NCBI GenBank assembly: GCA_024233595.1
Contig: JACKPK010000002.1
Span: 62,001 to 126,000 of the forward strand
Direction of reading: 5' to 3'
Length of the DNA: 64,000 nt
From: Deltaproteobacteria bacterium
Lineage (GTDB): Bacteria; UBA10199; JADGCS01
Positions 43,906 to 53,096 of this stretch are shown here, one piece after another (within the stretch, counting starts at the first letter, position 1; every line of letters begins with the position of its first letter). The translations under genes and the position numbers were made by a program. The notes beneath the pieces were generated by a model. The model was not told the DNA's origin and did not search any database. It saw nothing but the letters and a program-made list of their open reading frames with translations.

Positions 43906-44543
43906 AGCTTCACATGCGCTTTGTCTTGCTCAGGCGCGCGCTCCACAGTGGCGGAAGTCATGTGGCCAATTTTTAGAGTCGTGTCTAAGGTGACCGGAAT
44001 GCCGGCTTGATAAAGTTTTTCCATAAAGTACAGGTCTTCACCGCGTTGGTTGCCATTGTCCCATTCGATTGCAAAATGTGGTGCTTGGATTTGTTCCAAG
44101 ACTTCGCGTTTGATCAGCATGCAACCTGTGCCTGTGCCGTCGACTTCCATTTTGGAACCTTCGTTTTTAAAATCCACACGTTTCCAAAAACCTTTTTTGC
44201 CTTGGTCTTCGCGTTCGAACACGCAGGCGCGAAAAGGTGGAACGCGCGAAAAACACAAAGAGCTGGCTACGGGAACATCCATTTCGATTAAACGCTGTAG
44301 GGTGTTTTGTGGGAAGGTCATGTCATCATCGATAAAAAACAAATGTGTGAAGCCTGCGGGGTGATCAAGCATCATCTTAACGATTTCGTTACGCGCGGCA
44401 TCGACCAGACTGCCTTGTCGGATGATGAGACCGTGACGTGGCGGTTTTGTGAGCTCAACAAGGCTAGTCATGAAACGCCAATGAACGTGCTCTGAGCCAA
44501 TGGGAACGCCAATGGCGATTTTGGAATCTTGGAATGTTGTCAT
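43902..44543 (-). CDS. Glycosyltransferase family 2-like protein
   Basis: The protein has 213 residues. A GT-A fold is suggested by IAIGVPIGSEHVHWRF, HLFFIDDDMTFP (DxD-like, metal binding), GTGCMLIKREVLEQ and GEDLYFMEKLYQAGIPV near the catalytic region. It is soluble, without a membrane anchor. The sugar and acceptor are unknown and no polysaccharide cluster surrounds it. It lies 9 bases after ilvD on the same strand. Confidence 0.75.
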   Translation of the reverse strand: MTTFQDSKIAIGVPIGSEHVHWRFMTSLVELTKPPRHGLIIRQGSLVDAARNEIVKMMLDHPAGFTHLFFIDDDMTFPQNTLQRLIEMDVPVASSLCFSRVPPFRACVFEREDQGKKGFWKRVDFKNEGSKMEVDGTGTGCMLIKREVLEQIQAPHFAIEWDNGNQRGEDLYFMEKLYQAGIPVTLDTTLKIGHMTSATVERAPEQDKAHVKL

Positions 44544-44552
44544 AAAAAAACC

Positions 44553-46229
44553 TTAATCTGTTACACAGCCTTCGCTGGCGCTTTGCACTGTTTTTACATA
44601 ACGGCTCAAAGTGCCCTTGGTGAATTTATAATCAGGAGCTTTCCAGCTTTTGCGTCTGGTGGCAATTTCTTCTTCACTGAGTTTGGCAGAGAGCTCTTTT
44701 GTGTTGGCATCAATGGTGATTTCATCGCCATCTTGAAGAAGCGCAATCAAGCCACCTTCTTGAGCTTCCGGGGTGATGTGCCCCACAACAAATCCGTGTG
44801 TGCCGCCCGAAAAACGCCCGTCGGTGATCAGTGCCACGTCTTGACCAAGTCCCGCGCCCATAATGGCCGAAGTGACCTTGAGCATCTCGGGCATGCCTGG
44901 GCCACCTTTGGGACCTTCGTAACGGATCACCACCACGTCGCCTTTTTTTACTTTTCCGTCTGCCAAGCCTTGGATCATGTCTTCTTCAGCATCAAAACAA
45001 CGGGCTGTGCCGGTAAAGCATTCGCCTTCTTTGCCGGTGATTTTGGCAACAGCGCCTTCGGTTGCCAGGTTGCCGTAGAGAATTTGAATGTGCCCGGTTT
45101 TCTTAATGGGATTTGTGACCGGCATGATGACTTTTTGCCCTTCGCTTAAGGCGGGGAGTGTTTCTAAATTTTCGGCAACTGTTTTGCCTGTGACGGTGAG
45201 GCAATCGCCATGCAGCAAGCCTTCTTTTAACAAAAGTTTTTGCACAGCAGGGACGCCGCCAACCAAACACAAGTCTTCCATAACGTATTGGCCACTGGGT
45301 TTAAGATCGGCAAGGTAAGGGGTTTTGTCACTGATGCGTTGGAAGTCGTCTAGCTTTAGGGGGACATCCATGGCTTTGGCCATGGCGATCAGATGCAAGA
45401 CGGCATTGGTTGAACCTCCCAAAGCCATGACCATGACAATAGCGTTTTCAAAAGCTTTGCGGGTCATGATGTCAGAAGGTTTGATGTCTTTTTCCAAAAG
45501 GTTTTTTATAGCAGGGCCAAGTTGTTCAATGCATTCTTTGCGTTTGGCATCGCTCACCGCAGGTTGTGATGAGGAATAAGGCAAGCTCATGCCGAGTGTT
45601 TCGATAGCGCTGGCCATGGTGTTGGCTGTGTACATGCCGCCGCAAGCGCCGGCGCCGGGGCAAGCTTTTTCTAAAACGCTTTGCATTTCGTCATCGCTCA
45701 TGGTGCCTGCCATGTTGGCGCCCAAAGCTTCAAAGGCACTCACCACATCGAGCTTTTTGTCGTTGAGGCAACCAGGTTTAATGGTGCCGCCGTAAACCAT
45801 GATGCTCGGGCGATTTAATCTGGACATGGCCATCACAGAACCGGGCATGTTTTTGTCGCAGCCCACCACAGAAATATTGGCATCGTACCATTGTGCGCTC
45901 ATCACGGTTTCAATGGAATCAGCGATGATGTCGCGTGACTGCAAAGAAAAATTCATGCCCTCGGTGCCCATGGAAATGCCGTCACTCACACCAATGGTGT
46001 GAAAGGTTAGGCCGACAAGGCCAGCGTCCCAAACGGATTTTTTCACAAGGCTAGCCAAATCATTTAAATGCATGTTGCAAGGGTTGCCATCGTAACCGGT
46101 GCTGGCAATGCCGACTTGTGCTTTACTTAAATCTTCGCGCGTTAGGCCAAGCGCGTAGAGCATGGCCTGTGAGGCGGGTTGGGATTTTTCTTGGGTGATA
46201 CGGGAACTGTATTTATTTAATTTGGACAT
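44553..46229 (-). CDS. ilvD: Dihydroxy-acid dehydratase
   Basis: The protein has 558 residues. It catalyses the penultimate step of valine and isoleucine synthesis with an Fe-S cluster and Mg. Conserved Cys-containing motifs: GYDGNPCNMHL, VGCDKNMPGS and CPGAGACGGMYTANTM. The C-terminal part has ITDGRFSGGTHGFVVGHITPE. It is complete. It is the first gene of a minus-strand pair with the glycosyltransferase. Confidence 0.96.
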   Translation of the reverse strand: MSKLNKYSSRITQEKSQPASQAMLYALGLTREDLSKAQVGIASTGYDGNPCNMHLNDLASLVKKSVWDAGLVGLTFHTIGVSDGISMGTEGMNFSLQSRDIIADSIETVMSAQWYDANISVVGCDKNMPGSVMAMSRLNRPSIMVYGGTIKPGCLNDKKLDVVSAFEALGANMAGTMSDDEMQSVLEKACPGAGACGGMYTANTMASAIETLGMSLPYSSSQPAVSDAKRKECIEQLGPAIKNLLEKDIKPSDIMTRKAFENAIVMVMALGGSTNAVLHLIAMAKAMDVPLKLDDFQRISDKTPYLADLKPSGQYVMEDLCLVGGVPAVQKLLLKEGLLHGDCLTVTGKTVAENLETLPALSEGQKVIMPVTNPIKKTGHIQILYGNLATEGAVAKITGKEGECFTGTARCFDAEEDMIQGLADGKVKKGDVVVIRYEGPKGGPGMPEMLKVTSAIMGAGLGQDVALITDGRFSGGTHGFVVGHITPEAQEGGLIALLQDGDEITIDANTKELSAKLSEEEIATRRKSWKAPDYKFTKGTLSRYVKTVQSASEGCVTD

Positions 46230-46371
46230 GCTTGAGTGTATCTAATGTTGCGCCTTGAGCGTCAACTTCTTTGAAAAACTAGGTTTTTTAGCCAGAACGC
46301 ATCAAAATATTACTGTTTTTAGGTGATTTACTCTTGCAAAAAGGGGGGTGAATTTTTTACGCAACTTCCGC

Positions 46372-46394
46372 TTCTGATTTGCGAAAGATCAGAA
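46372..46394 (+). promoter_or_regulatory. Leader hairpin with GCGAA loop
   Basis: A 9-bp stem (TTCTGATTT with AGATCAGAA, one U-G pair) is capped by the loop GCGAA. It ends 25 bases before the ATG and 15 bases before the AGGAGA ribosome-binding site. A second hairpin with the same loop precedes the paralogous gene at 48971. Confidence 0.5.
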
Positions 46395-46419
46395 ACAGCA
46401 AATGATTTAGGAGACAGCG

Positions 46420-47988
46420 ATGGTTTATCTTCCCAGCCCAGCAAGCAGTGTTGCAGAAGCTTTAACAGGAACAGCAGTGGCCGTTTTGCCAAATTCGAGC
46501 GCAAAAACACACACATTTATTGATGCTCTCTCCCCTGCGGTCATGAACCCTACCAATATTGATGCGCAAGTGAGTGTGTTGCGGCATGCAGAGAGTGGAA
46601 TAGATGTTGTTCATGTTGCGCACACACACCGTCCTGAAGAAAGCGTTTTGTTTCGTCGGCATGTTGTTCACGACAGTGGAACTGCTCAGGCGCAAGCCTT
46701 ATTATCTCCGGGAACGCGCATTGTTTTGCATCAACCACAAATTGTTGGGAAGTCTCCTGATGAAGTGGGATTTTATTTGGCCTACAGTTCTGCTCAAGTG
46801 TTACTTGGCAAATCACATTCTGATCCCAGTGATCCTATTTTAGTTGGGCCATTTTTCCCTTTGCCAGCGGCTCAAGCGCGCGATGTTTTGGATCGGCTTC
46901 GCGTGAAGGATTATAAAAGCCAAGCCAAAGATCATGAAGTGCATAATCGCATCATGGAGCTCTTTGCTGCTGGAGACAGCGAATCTTTTGTTTTGGCTTT
47001 GAAAGCATTAAACAGGTGGCAGTCACCAAGCATGGCGTCCGTTTTTGAGCTTTTGCTAGAAAATAATAGAAGAAAAGACCTTGTCTCAAAAGCAAATCAG
47101 GGGAGAGAGGGCTTATTTTGGTTATGGAGAGCCGCAACAAATTACTTAGCAAACTTGCCGCAAGGTCAAGCGCCCTTAGCTCGCTTTGAAGCCTTATTTG
47201 AAGAACTTTTAGGAAGAAGTTGGAATCGTGATAAGGTTATGCTTTTTCCAGATCAATTCGATTGGCGTGCCATTTTAAAACATGATGGCATTAAGCAAGA
47301 GGTGTTTGATTCTGTTCTAAAAGTGGCAACAACGCCTATACTTAACTCAAACATTGATCATAATCTTTTGTCGCCTGAATCCAACGCAGCATTGGGGTCT
47401 TTGCAGAAGGGACTGCTTTGTTTTTCGGAAGCAGACAAAAATTTGATTGTAAAATCCCTTGCCAATCATTTGATTTCCCCAAAGGGCTACGGTGCGATTC
47501 GTTCTGAAGATTTATACCCTAGTGTAGCAGAGTTATTAAAGCATATTGGCACCAATGAGGCAGCTGAACAAATGGTTGCCATTGCGAAAATTTTATACTC
47601 GCGTAAAAAGGTGGGGAGTGGTTCTGATCATTTGATCGCAGAGCATCAAATTCACAAATGTCTTTCAGAAACAGCACAACCGGCTGCGTTAGAGTTTTTA
47701 ATCCAACAAATCAGCCAGGCGCCAAGTTACAGTCAGAAGAGAGAAATACTCAAATGGCTCGGTGATCAAGGCATGCAGGCTCTTCTTCGGGAAGATTTAA
47801 ACAAGGCAGAACAAGGCCAAAATTATTGGGAACAACTAAAAACCGCATTATTTAAACCTGTATCATGGTTTTATGTTGTTGCTGGTGTTTTTTCGGGGGT
47901 GTCCAAAGCGACATTAAAGTCAGACCTTGAATTGCTCGAAGCAGAGTTGAAATCTGGTTCAAAGAAGCCGGTGAGAAAAGTATCATGA
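46420..47988 (+). CDS. Unknown protein, family B paralogue 1
   Basis: The protein has 522 residues. AGGAGA precedes the ATG. A beta-rich N-terminal domain of about 145 residues ends in VGPFFPLPAAQARDVL. A long helical-repeat region follows (for example LFAAGDSESFVLALKALNRW). There is no signal peptide. Family B members in this window share the domain order and the GPF motif. I recognise no known family. It is first in an operon of two overlapping paralogues, with a third one downstream. Confidence 0.75.
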   Translation: MVYLPSPASSVAEALTGTAVAVLPNSSAKTHTFIDALSPAVMNPTNIDAQVSVLRHAESGIDVVHVAHTHRPEESVLFRRHVVHDSGTAQAQALLSPGTRIVLHQPQIVGKSPDEVGFYLAYSSAQVLLGKSHSDPSDPILVGPFFPLPAAQARDVLDRLRVKDYKSQAKDHEVHNRIMELFAAGDSESFVLALKALNRWQSPSMASVFELLLENNRRKDLVSKANQGREGLFWLWRAATNYLANLPQGQAPLARFEALFEELLGRSWNRDKVMLFPDQFDWRAILKHDGIKQEVFDSVLKVATTPILNSNIDHNLLSPESNAALGSLQKGLLCFSEADKNLIVKSLANHLISPKGYGAIRSEDLYPSVAELLKHIGTNEAAEQMVAIAKILYSRKKVGSGSDHLIAEHQIHKCLSETAQPAALEFLIQQISQAPSYSQKREILKWLGDQGMQALLREDLNKAEQGQNYWEQLKTALFKPVSWFYVVAGVFSGVSKATLKSDLELLEAELKSGSKKPVRKVS

Positions 47989-48851
47989 GATCTTCTTTTA
48001 TTCCTGTTCACAGTTCCGCTTCAATCGATTTAACACAGGTCACGCAACCTCCAGTTTGCAAAGCCACAATGGCAGCCAAGCTTACGGGTGGTGACGCGCG
48101 TTTTTTTAAATCAGGTGATTTTATTGTTTGTGTTCCAGATGGTGCTAGAGAACCTGTTTTATTAACGCCAAGAGGGCCGCGTGTTTTTTCAAATGATCAA
48201 GTGCAGGTCTCTTGGAAATCGTTACCAGCAAATCCAGATTCAAGCGTTCCCGCTATTGCTGTTAATTTATTGCGCGCGCCGCGTACTGTAGGGGCCGCTT
48301 TGTTTGCAGGGCAATCACCTCTTGGCACAATTAATCGCCGCATCATCGGTCCTTTTGAATTGCTTGGAAAAGAAGCCGCTCAGGATTTACAGGCAAGCTT
48401 AGTTGCGTTTGCTGAGCCCTTTCAGAATAGCCAGCCTTATCTGCAAGAGCAGGTTCGCAAAAATCGTCCTGCTTGTTTGGAAACACTTTTTTGCCCGGAT
48501 GATTTGAAGTTGCCGAAAAATTATGAAGAAGCGCTTAAGAATTTAGCAGCAAGCGCTCATCCCGAAGCGGTGGCATTTTTATTAGATGAATTGCAGCGTG
48601 CAAAACGTGCGACTTATAAAATAAAAATTTTAAGACTGTTGACCTATGTGTCTGATCAAGCTTGGCAAGATTATTGTGAAGCGCACAAGCTCACAAAAAC
48701 AGATTTGAAAAAACGTTTAGAAATCTGCTGCCGGCTTGGTTTTAAAAGTTGGGCTGTGTCTTTTGGGACTGGCAACGCGATGTTTGTTGATAATCTTGCT
48801 GGTTTTTTAAGGTATTTCACACAGAATTCTTTGGGGGGCTTTCTCGATTAA
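47985..48851 (+). CDS. Unknown protein, family B paralogue 2 (short)
   Basis: The protein has 288 residues and overlaps the previous gene by ATGA. Its N-terminal domain ends in IIGPFELLGKEAAQDL, equivalent to the GPF motif of the other two. The helical part is much shorter (about 150 residues, with AHPEAVAFLLDELQRAK). It may be a truncated or minimal version. No signal peptide. Confidence 0.72.
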   Translation: MRSSFIPVHSSASIDLTQVTQPPVCKATMAAKLTGGDARFFKSGDFIVCVPDGAREPVLLTPRGPRVFSNDQVQVSWKSLPANPDSSVPAIAVNLLRAPRTVGAALFAGQSPLGTINRRIIGPFELLGKEAAQDLQASLVAFAEPFQNSQPYLQEQVRKNRPACLETLFCPDDLKLPKNYEEALKNLAASAHPEAVAFLLDELQRAKRATYKIKILRLLTYVSDQAWQDYCEAHKLTKTDLKKRLEICCRLGFKSWAVSFGTGNAMFVDNLAGFLRYFTQNSLGGFLD

Positions 48852-48927
48852 GCTCGCGTTCACCATTGTGAGCAAAATTAAAATATCTTGTCAGTTTTTT
48901 TTGAAATTTTTGCGTGGATGTAGAAGG

Positions 48928-48948
48928 GTGTTTGGGCGAACCAAACAC
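48928..48948 (+). promoter_or_regulatory. Leader hairpin with GCGAA loop (second copy)
   Basis: A perfect 8-bp stem GTGTTTGG/CCAAACAC is capped by GCGAA. It ends 22 bases before the ATG of the third family B gene. Its stem differs in sequence from the hairpin at 46372-46394 while loop and placement agree. Confidence 0.5.
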
Positions 48949-48970
48949 TAACCTTTAACAAGGAAGCATC

Positions 48971-50443
48971 ATGGCAGGACCAGCAACACTTCAACTCCCA
49001 ACATCTTTATTGATAAGCCACGCTGATGAACTAACTGGCGTGACTCGCCAAGCTCAGGATCTTGGTTTTGGATCAGGAGAAGCCAGTAGCCGGGTTCTTT
49101 GTAATTGGTACAACGGTGTTGTTTCTGTGTATGCCTTAGAGGGTAGTCAAGTGGCGATCGTTCAGCAGCCGGATGGCAAACGTTTTGCCCTGAGTCGACC
49201 AGGTTTTTTGGTGGGGTTAAATGAACAAGATGGGGCGGCCCAAATTAGCATGATCCCTTCCAGTTTGGTGAGAGGGGCTCAGCTTTTTGAAGGGGTGCAA
49301 GCACCGGTTGATTTAAGCCAGGTTATTTTAGAATTTGGGCCATTTGCTTTTGTTGGCAAAGAAGAATTGCCAAGTGATGAAACCACTAACGCGTTGATCT
49401 CACAAATTGAAGCTGCTCAGTTTGTAAACGATCTGTGGGACATGCTTGATTTAAATGCACCCGCGGATGCTTTGAAAGCTTTGGCTAAAATTGAAGCAAA
49501 AGGCCGAGCTTTGGGCTTGGATGATTTTGCCGCAAAGCTTTTTGAGAAGGTTGTTGGGGAATGTAAAACTGAAACTGGTGCTTTGTTAAAGGTTTTTGAA
49601 CATAAAAATGAATTATCTCACGCAGTAAAATTAGCTTATCGTTACGTATTGGAAAACCAAAGAGCATCAGCTGTGTATCAGGCCGCAACTGAGTTTTTAC
49701 GCTACTTTAATGAACATCGTTTGGTTGCGGATGAATTAAATCAAGTTATTTTAGATCTTCAAATTGCTTTGGAAAAGGGCGCGGCCACTTCCATAAAATC
49801 TGGTCAAATTCCTGCCGAGGTTGCAAAAGCCTTTAGGGTTTTCCGGGTTTTTTATGTTGATACGCAAGGGCCTAATCTAAAAAAAGATGTGCCAGCGCAT
49901 TTAGGAGACAGCTTGGCAGTCATTGCTCTGGATTACATCGATGTGAATTTGCTCAGTGAAGAGAATGCAAAATTGATTGGCCCTTTGTTAGCCATGGCCA
50001 GTTCTGATCAAGCGATCACACGCATCGTTAGCAAGCTTGAATCAGTGAGGACAGCTTTAGAAGGCCAGGAAAAAGCAGAAAAATTGGAAGGCTTTTTTGG
50101 TCTGATTTACTTTGCAGCGCGTGGTCAAAGTGAACTTGTGTTGGATTACATGATTCAGCATATGGATGAGCAGGTTTCACCAAGCGAAAAACTACGCTTA
50201 CTCGCTTTGATTCGTGATCAGTACAAAGAGATTCTGAAAAGTGACTACCAAGTTCATGCTGGTTCTGAAAGCAGTTATTGGGCGCGTTTGAATGCTGCCG
50301 ATGATTTAAGCTTGGGTGAGCGTGTGGAAGCAGAAGTCATGGATGAAAGTGCTGCTCGCACAATCGCTCTTATCAAACAAGAATTAGCAGCGCTTCGTGC
50401 TTATGTTGAAGCGCCTGCTGCTTTGGGTAAAGACATTAGCTAA
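48971..50443 (+). CDS. Unknown protein, family B paralogue 3
   Basis: The protein has 490 residues. AAGGAAG lies before the ATG. The N-terminal beta-rich domain (about 135 residues, YNGVVSVYALEGSQVAIV) ends in LEFGPFAFVGKEELPSD. A helical-repeat region and a C-terminal amphipathic helix (ARTIALIKQELAALRAYV) follow. Full-length architecture is as in paralogue 1. The gene has its own leader with a GCGAA-loop hairpin. Function unknown. Confidence 0.75.
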   Translation: MAGPATLQLPTSLLISHADELTGVTRQAQDLGFGSGEASSRVLCNWYNGVVSVYALEGSQVAIVQQPDGKRFALSRPGFLVGLNEQDGAAQISMIPSSLVRGAQLFEGVQAPVDLSQVILEFGPFAFVGKEELPSDETTNALISQIEAAQFVNDLWDMLDLNAPADALKALAKIEAKGRALGLDDFAAKLFEKVVGECKTETGALLKVFEHKNELSHAVKLAYRYVLENQRASAVYQAATEFLRYFNEHRLVADELNQVILDLQIALEKGAATSIKSGQIPAEVAKAFRVFRVFYVDTQGPNLKKDVPAHLGDSLAVIALDYIDVNLLSEENAKLIGPLLAMASSDQAITRIVSKLESVRTALEGQEKAEKLEGFFGLIYFAARGQSELVLDYMIQHMDEQVSPSEKLRLLALIRDQYKEILKSDYQVHAGSESSYWARLNAADDLSLGERVEAEVMDESAARTIALIKQELAALRAYVEAPAALGKDIS

Positions 50444-50446
50444 AAG

Positions 50447-51619
50447 TCACTCCACTTTAATCACAACAGGTGACATCGCTTCTTTTTCAACACTCATTGT
50501 GTTTCCTTCTGCTGTGAAGATCAGGCTCAAGCTGTAGCGTCCTGTGGCCAAATCACTGGGCAGGGTGAAAGCAATGGACTTTTCTTCCGTGCCACTTTCA
50601 GACAAACTCATGGTTTCTGACGCGCTGATCACTGTGCGGTTTGCAAACAAAGATTTCGCAGAGCGCTCGCTGAGCGAGCTCATCAAACTCAATTTAGTCA
50701 GCACTAATTTGGGATTGAATGTGGTCTGATTGCTATTGTTGGTGATGTTGGCATCAATGGTGATGTCATCACCTGCTAGCACAATCGTGGTGCTTGCGTT
50801 CATGGTGTTCAGAATCAAAGTGCCTGTGATCTCAGACACATCATCGCTAGTGTCCTCTGTGTCGTCAGTTGTGTCATCAGTGCTGTCTACATCGTCTTCT
50901 GTATCACTTGTGTCAGTTGAATCTTCTGTGTCAGTTGAGCCGGTATCGGTGTCGTCTGTGTTTGTATCATCCGCATTGTCTTCTGATTCTATTGCATCAT
51001 CAGTTGTGTCGGTGTTGTCTGTATCGGAGATATTTTCTTCTGCATCATCCGTGTTATCTGTTGAAACAGAGGCAGGAGCCGCGCTCACAGAACCAGTGAA
51101 GTGACATGTGTAGTTCGTGAACACTGCACAGCCTCCAGAAATGGTCTCAGAATACTCGACTATAAATTCCATCGACATTGTGCCTGACAAACTGCCATCG
51201 TTTTGGAGAGTCATGCTGTAAGATTCTTTTGTTATATAAGTTGCTTCGCAATATCCGTTAAAGTCATCTCCATACTCATTGTGCGAAATAACGACTTGAG
51301 ATGAATCCGCAGCGCAGCTGGCGCTGGTGTCATTTTCTTCAAAACGACTTTCGTTCACAGAGCAGCCTTCGCTGGTGACTGAAGCGTAAATAGTGGTGCT
51401 TTCCCCAACGAATTGATCACAGGGTTCGCCAGAGCTTGTGGCATCAATACTGGCGCTTATGACCCAGTCGTTAATGATATCGCCTGATGGAGCCTCACCA
51501 GAAATAGTGGCGGTCGGGTCGCTGGCATTGCTGTTGCTATTGCTGTCTCCGCTGCAGTTTATAGCAAAGCTCAGGGTGAAAATGAGGGCCAAAAGGGTAT
51601 GGAAGCGTGTTGTTTTCAT
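50447..51619 (-). CDS. Lipoprotein with Asp/Thr/Ser-rich repeat linker
   Basis: The protein has 390 residues. The signal peptide has a lipobox ending in AINC. An N-terminal domain with several Cys (residues 40-180) is followed by an acidic low-complexity linker of about 75 residues made of DTD/TDD/SDT units. A C-terminal beta-sandwich-like domain (about 265-390) contains VLAGDDITIDANITNNS, resembling an Ig-like or intracellular-proteinase-inhibitor-type fold. Probably an exported surface protein. The linker length may vary between strains. Confidence 0.75.
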   Translation of the reverse strand: MKTTRFHTLLALIFTLSFAINCSGDSNSNSNASDPTATISGEAPSGDIINDWVISASIDATSSGEPCDQFVGESTTIYASVTSEGCSVNESRFEENDTSASCAADSSQVVISHNEYGDDFNGYCEATYITKESYSMTLQNDGSLSGTMSMEFIVEYSETISGGCAVFTNYTCHFTGSVSAAPASVSTDNTDDAEENISDTDNTDTTDDAIESEDNADDTNTDDTDTGSTDTEDSTDTSDTEDDVDSTDDTTDDTEDTSDDVSEITGTLILNTMNASTTIVLAGDDITIDANITNNSNQTTFNPKLVLTKLSLMSSLSERSAKSLFANRTVISASETMSLSESGTEEKSIAFTLPSDLATGRYSLSLIFTAEGNTMSVEKEAMSPVVIKVE

Positions 51620-51761
51620 ACCCTTATTATCAGCGCTTTGGAGGCCAAAGTTGTGGATTTGTTCAAAAAAATATTATTTATCAAGCAGTTGAAATCATTT
51701 GTCTTTTTTATCAGAGAGAAAGCCTCTTGCCTTCTCTGTAAACTTCGCATAATTTTCCCGC

Positions 51762-52688
51762 ATGACTGATTTGTCTGATATCACGTCTGAAGCGCAGATT
51801 TTGGAATTCCTGCAGTACCTGCAGAGCCAGCGCAATGCCTCGCACAACACCGTGTTGAGCTACGGGCGAGACCTGCAAGAGTTTTGCGATTACCTTGCCG
51901 AGCACCAACGCGAGGCTGTGTCCCGCGGCATGATAGTCTTAGACCGCATCAATCCTCTGATGATCCGTTCTTACCTTTCGCTTTTGTACCAAAAAAATGG
52001 GGCCACCAGCATTGCGCGCAAGCTCTCTTCGCTGCGTTCGTTTTTTAAGTACTTTGTGAAAAAAGGCGATATCGACCAGAACCCGGCCAAGGTGATTAGT
52101 TCCCCTAAGGTCCCTAAAAAGCTGCCTAAGTTTCTGAATGTGGACGAGGTCAATGCCATGCTGGCAGTCGAGATGAGCCACGCAAAGTACGGCGCGCGCG
52201 ACAAAGCCATTTTGGAGCTTTTGTATTCCAGCGGCCTGCGGGTCAGCGAGCTGGTTGGCATCAACACCGATGCCCTCGATCTAGAAGAAGGCCTGGTGCG
52301 TGTTCTGGGCAAGGGCAACAAAGAGCGCCTGGTCCCCATTGGCTCCAAAGCCCTAGAGGCCCTGCACGAGTATCAAGAAGAACGAAATCAAATTAAAAAA
52401 ATCAAAGACTTAGACGCTTTATTCCTTAATAAAAATGGCACACGCCTTTCGCAGCGCAGTGTCCAACGCCTGGTGGCCAAAGTTCTAAAAGCCACAGGCC
52501 TAAACAAAACAGTGACGCCACACACTTTTCGTCATAGTTTTGCCACTCATTTACTGGGATCCGGGGCCGACCTGCGTTCCATCCAAGAGTTGCTCGGTCA
52601 TAAAAGTTTATCAACAACGCAGCGTTACACGCATGTTGGGGTTGAAGAGTTGGCCCGAGTATACGATAAGGCTCATCCCAAAAGTTAA
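51762..52688 (+). CDS. xerC: Tyrosine recombinase XerC
   Basis: The protein has 308 residues. The N-terminal SAM-like domain (LSYGRDLQEFCDYL) is followed by the catalytic domain with RHRH-Y: Arg in SSGLRVSELV (about 156), HTFRHSFATHLL (about 252), LGHKSLSTTQRYTHVG with Tyr near 287. It resolves chromosome dimers at dif. Known gene order xerC-hslV-hslU, as seen in Bacillus codV-clpQ-clpY, is kept here, but a 450-base repeat array separates xerC from hslV. Confidence 0.93.
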   Translation: MTDLSDITSEAQILEFLQYLQSQRNASHNTVLSYGRDLQEFCDYLAEHQREAVSRGMIVLDRINPLMIRSYLSLLYQKNGATSIARKLSSLRSFFKYFVKKGDIDQNPAKVISSPKVPKKLPKFLNVDEVNAMLAVEMSHAKYGARDKAILELLYSSGLRVSELVGINTDALDLEEGLVRVLGKGNKERLVPIGSKALEALHEYQEERNQIKKIKDLDALFLNKNGTRLSQRSVQRLVAKVLKATGLNKTVTPHTFRHSFATHLLGSGADLRSIQELLGHKSLSTTQRYTHVGVEELARVYDKAHPKS

Positions 52689-53036
52689 AATTATGCCGAG
52701 ATTCATTTTTCTCTGCGTTGAATCAAAAAAATCATCAGTCAACGTACGTTTAGTACGCCTCCTTCTGATTTTTTCAATTCGCCTTGATAAAAATGAATCT
52801 CGGCATAATTTTGATTTGGTTTTAGGTTTGGTTTTAATCTGCGTTGAAGAGAAAAATTCTGTCAGTTACGTACGTCTATGTACGCGCCTTCCAGAATTTT
52901 TCTTTTCGCCTTGATGCGAACAAACCTCGGCACAATTTTTGTTTTTGGTTTTAGGTTTGGTTTTAATCTGGGTTGGAGTAAAAAATATTGTCAGTTACGT
53001 ACGTTCATGTACGCGCCTTCCAATATTTTTCACTCC
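52689..53036. repeat. Three-unit tandem hairpin array with conserved core
   Basis: Three units have a period of about 123-129 bases. Unit 1 has a perfect 22-bp inverted repeat (arms 52689-52710 and 52789-52810, beginning AATTATGCCGAG). Unit 2 has a stem of 11 bp or more (GAAAAATTCTG at 52851-52861, CAGAATTTTTC at 52892-52902). Unit 3 has a 16-bp stem with one mismatch (52975-52990 and 53021-53036). All share the inner core TTACGTACGT ... TGTACGCGCCTTC (slightly changed in unit 1) and a linker GGTTTTAGGTTTGGTTTTAA between units. Stem sequences differ, but each is self-complementary. The array fills the gap between xerC and hslV. Confidence 0.8.
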
Positions 53037-53096
53037 GCCTCGATCTGAAAGATCCTCGAAAGAATTTTGCGCGAAAGTTTGTGAATAGATTTTTTC

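Noticed and set aside
50730..51104. Plus-strand Ser/Val-rich open frame
   Set aside because: It is the antisense of the Asp/Thr-rich linker of the lipoprotein, and low complexity keeps the frame open.
52689..53036. CRISPR array
   Set aside because: There are only three units, the units are hairpins with variable stems rather than constant repeats with unique spacers, and there are no cas genes.
52689..53036. dif site for XerC
   Set aside because: The palindromes are far longer than the 28-bp dif site and no XerD-type arm was recognised.
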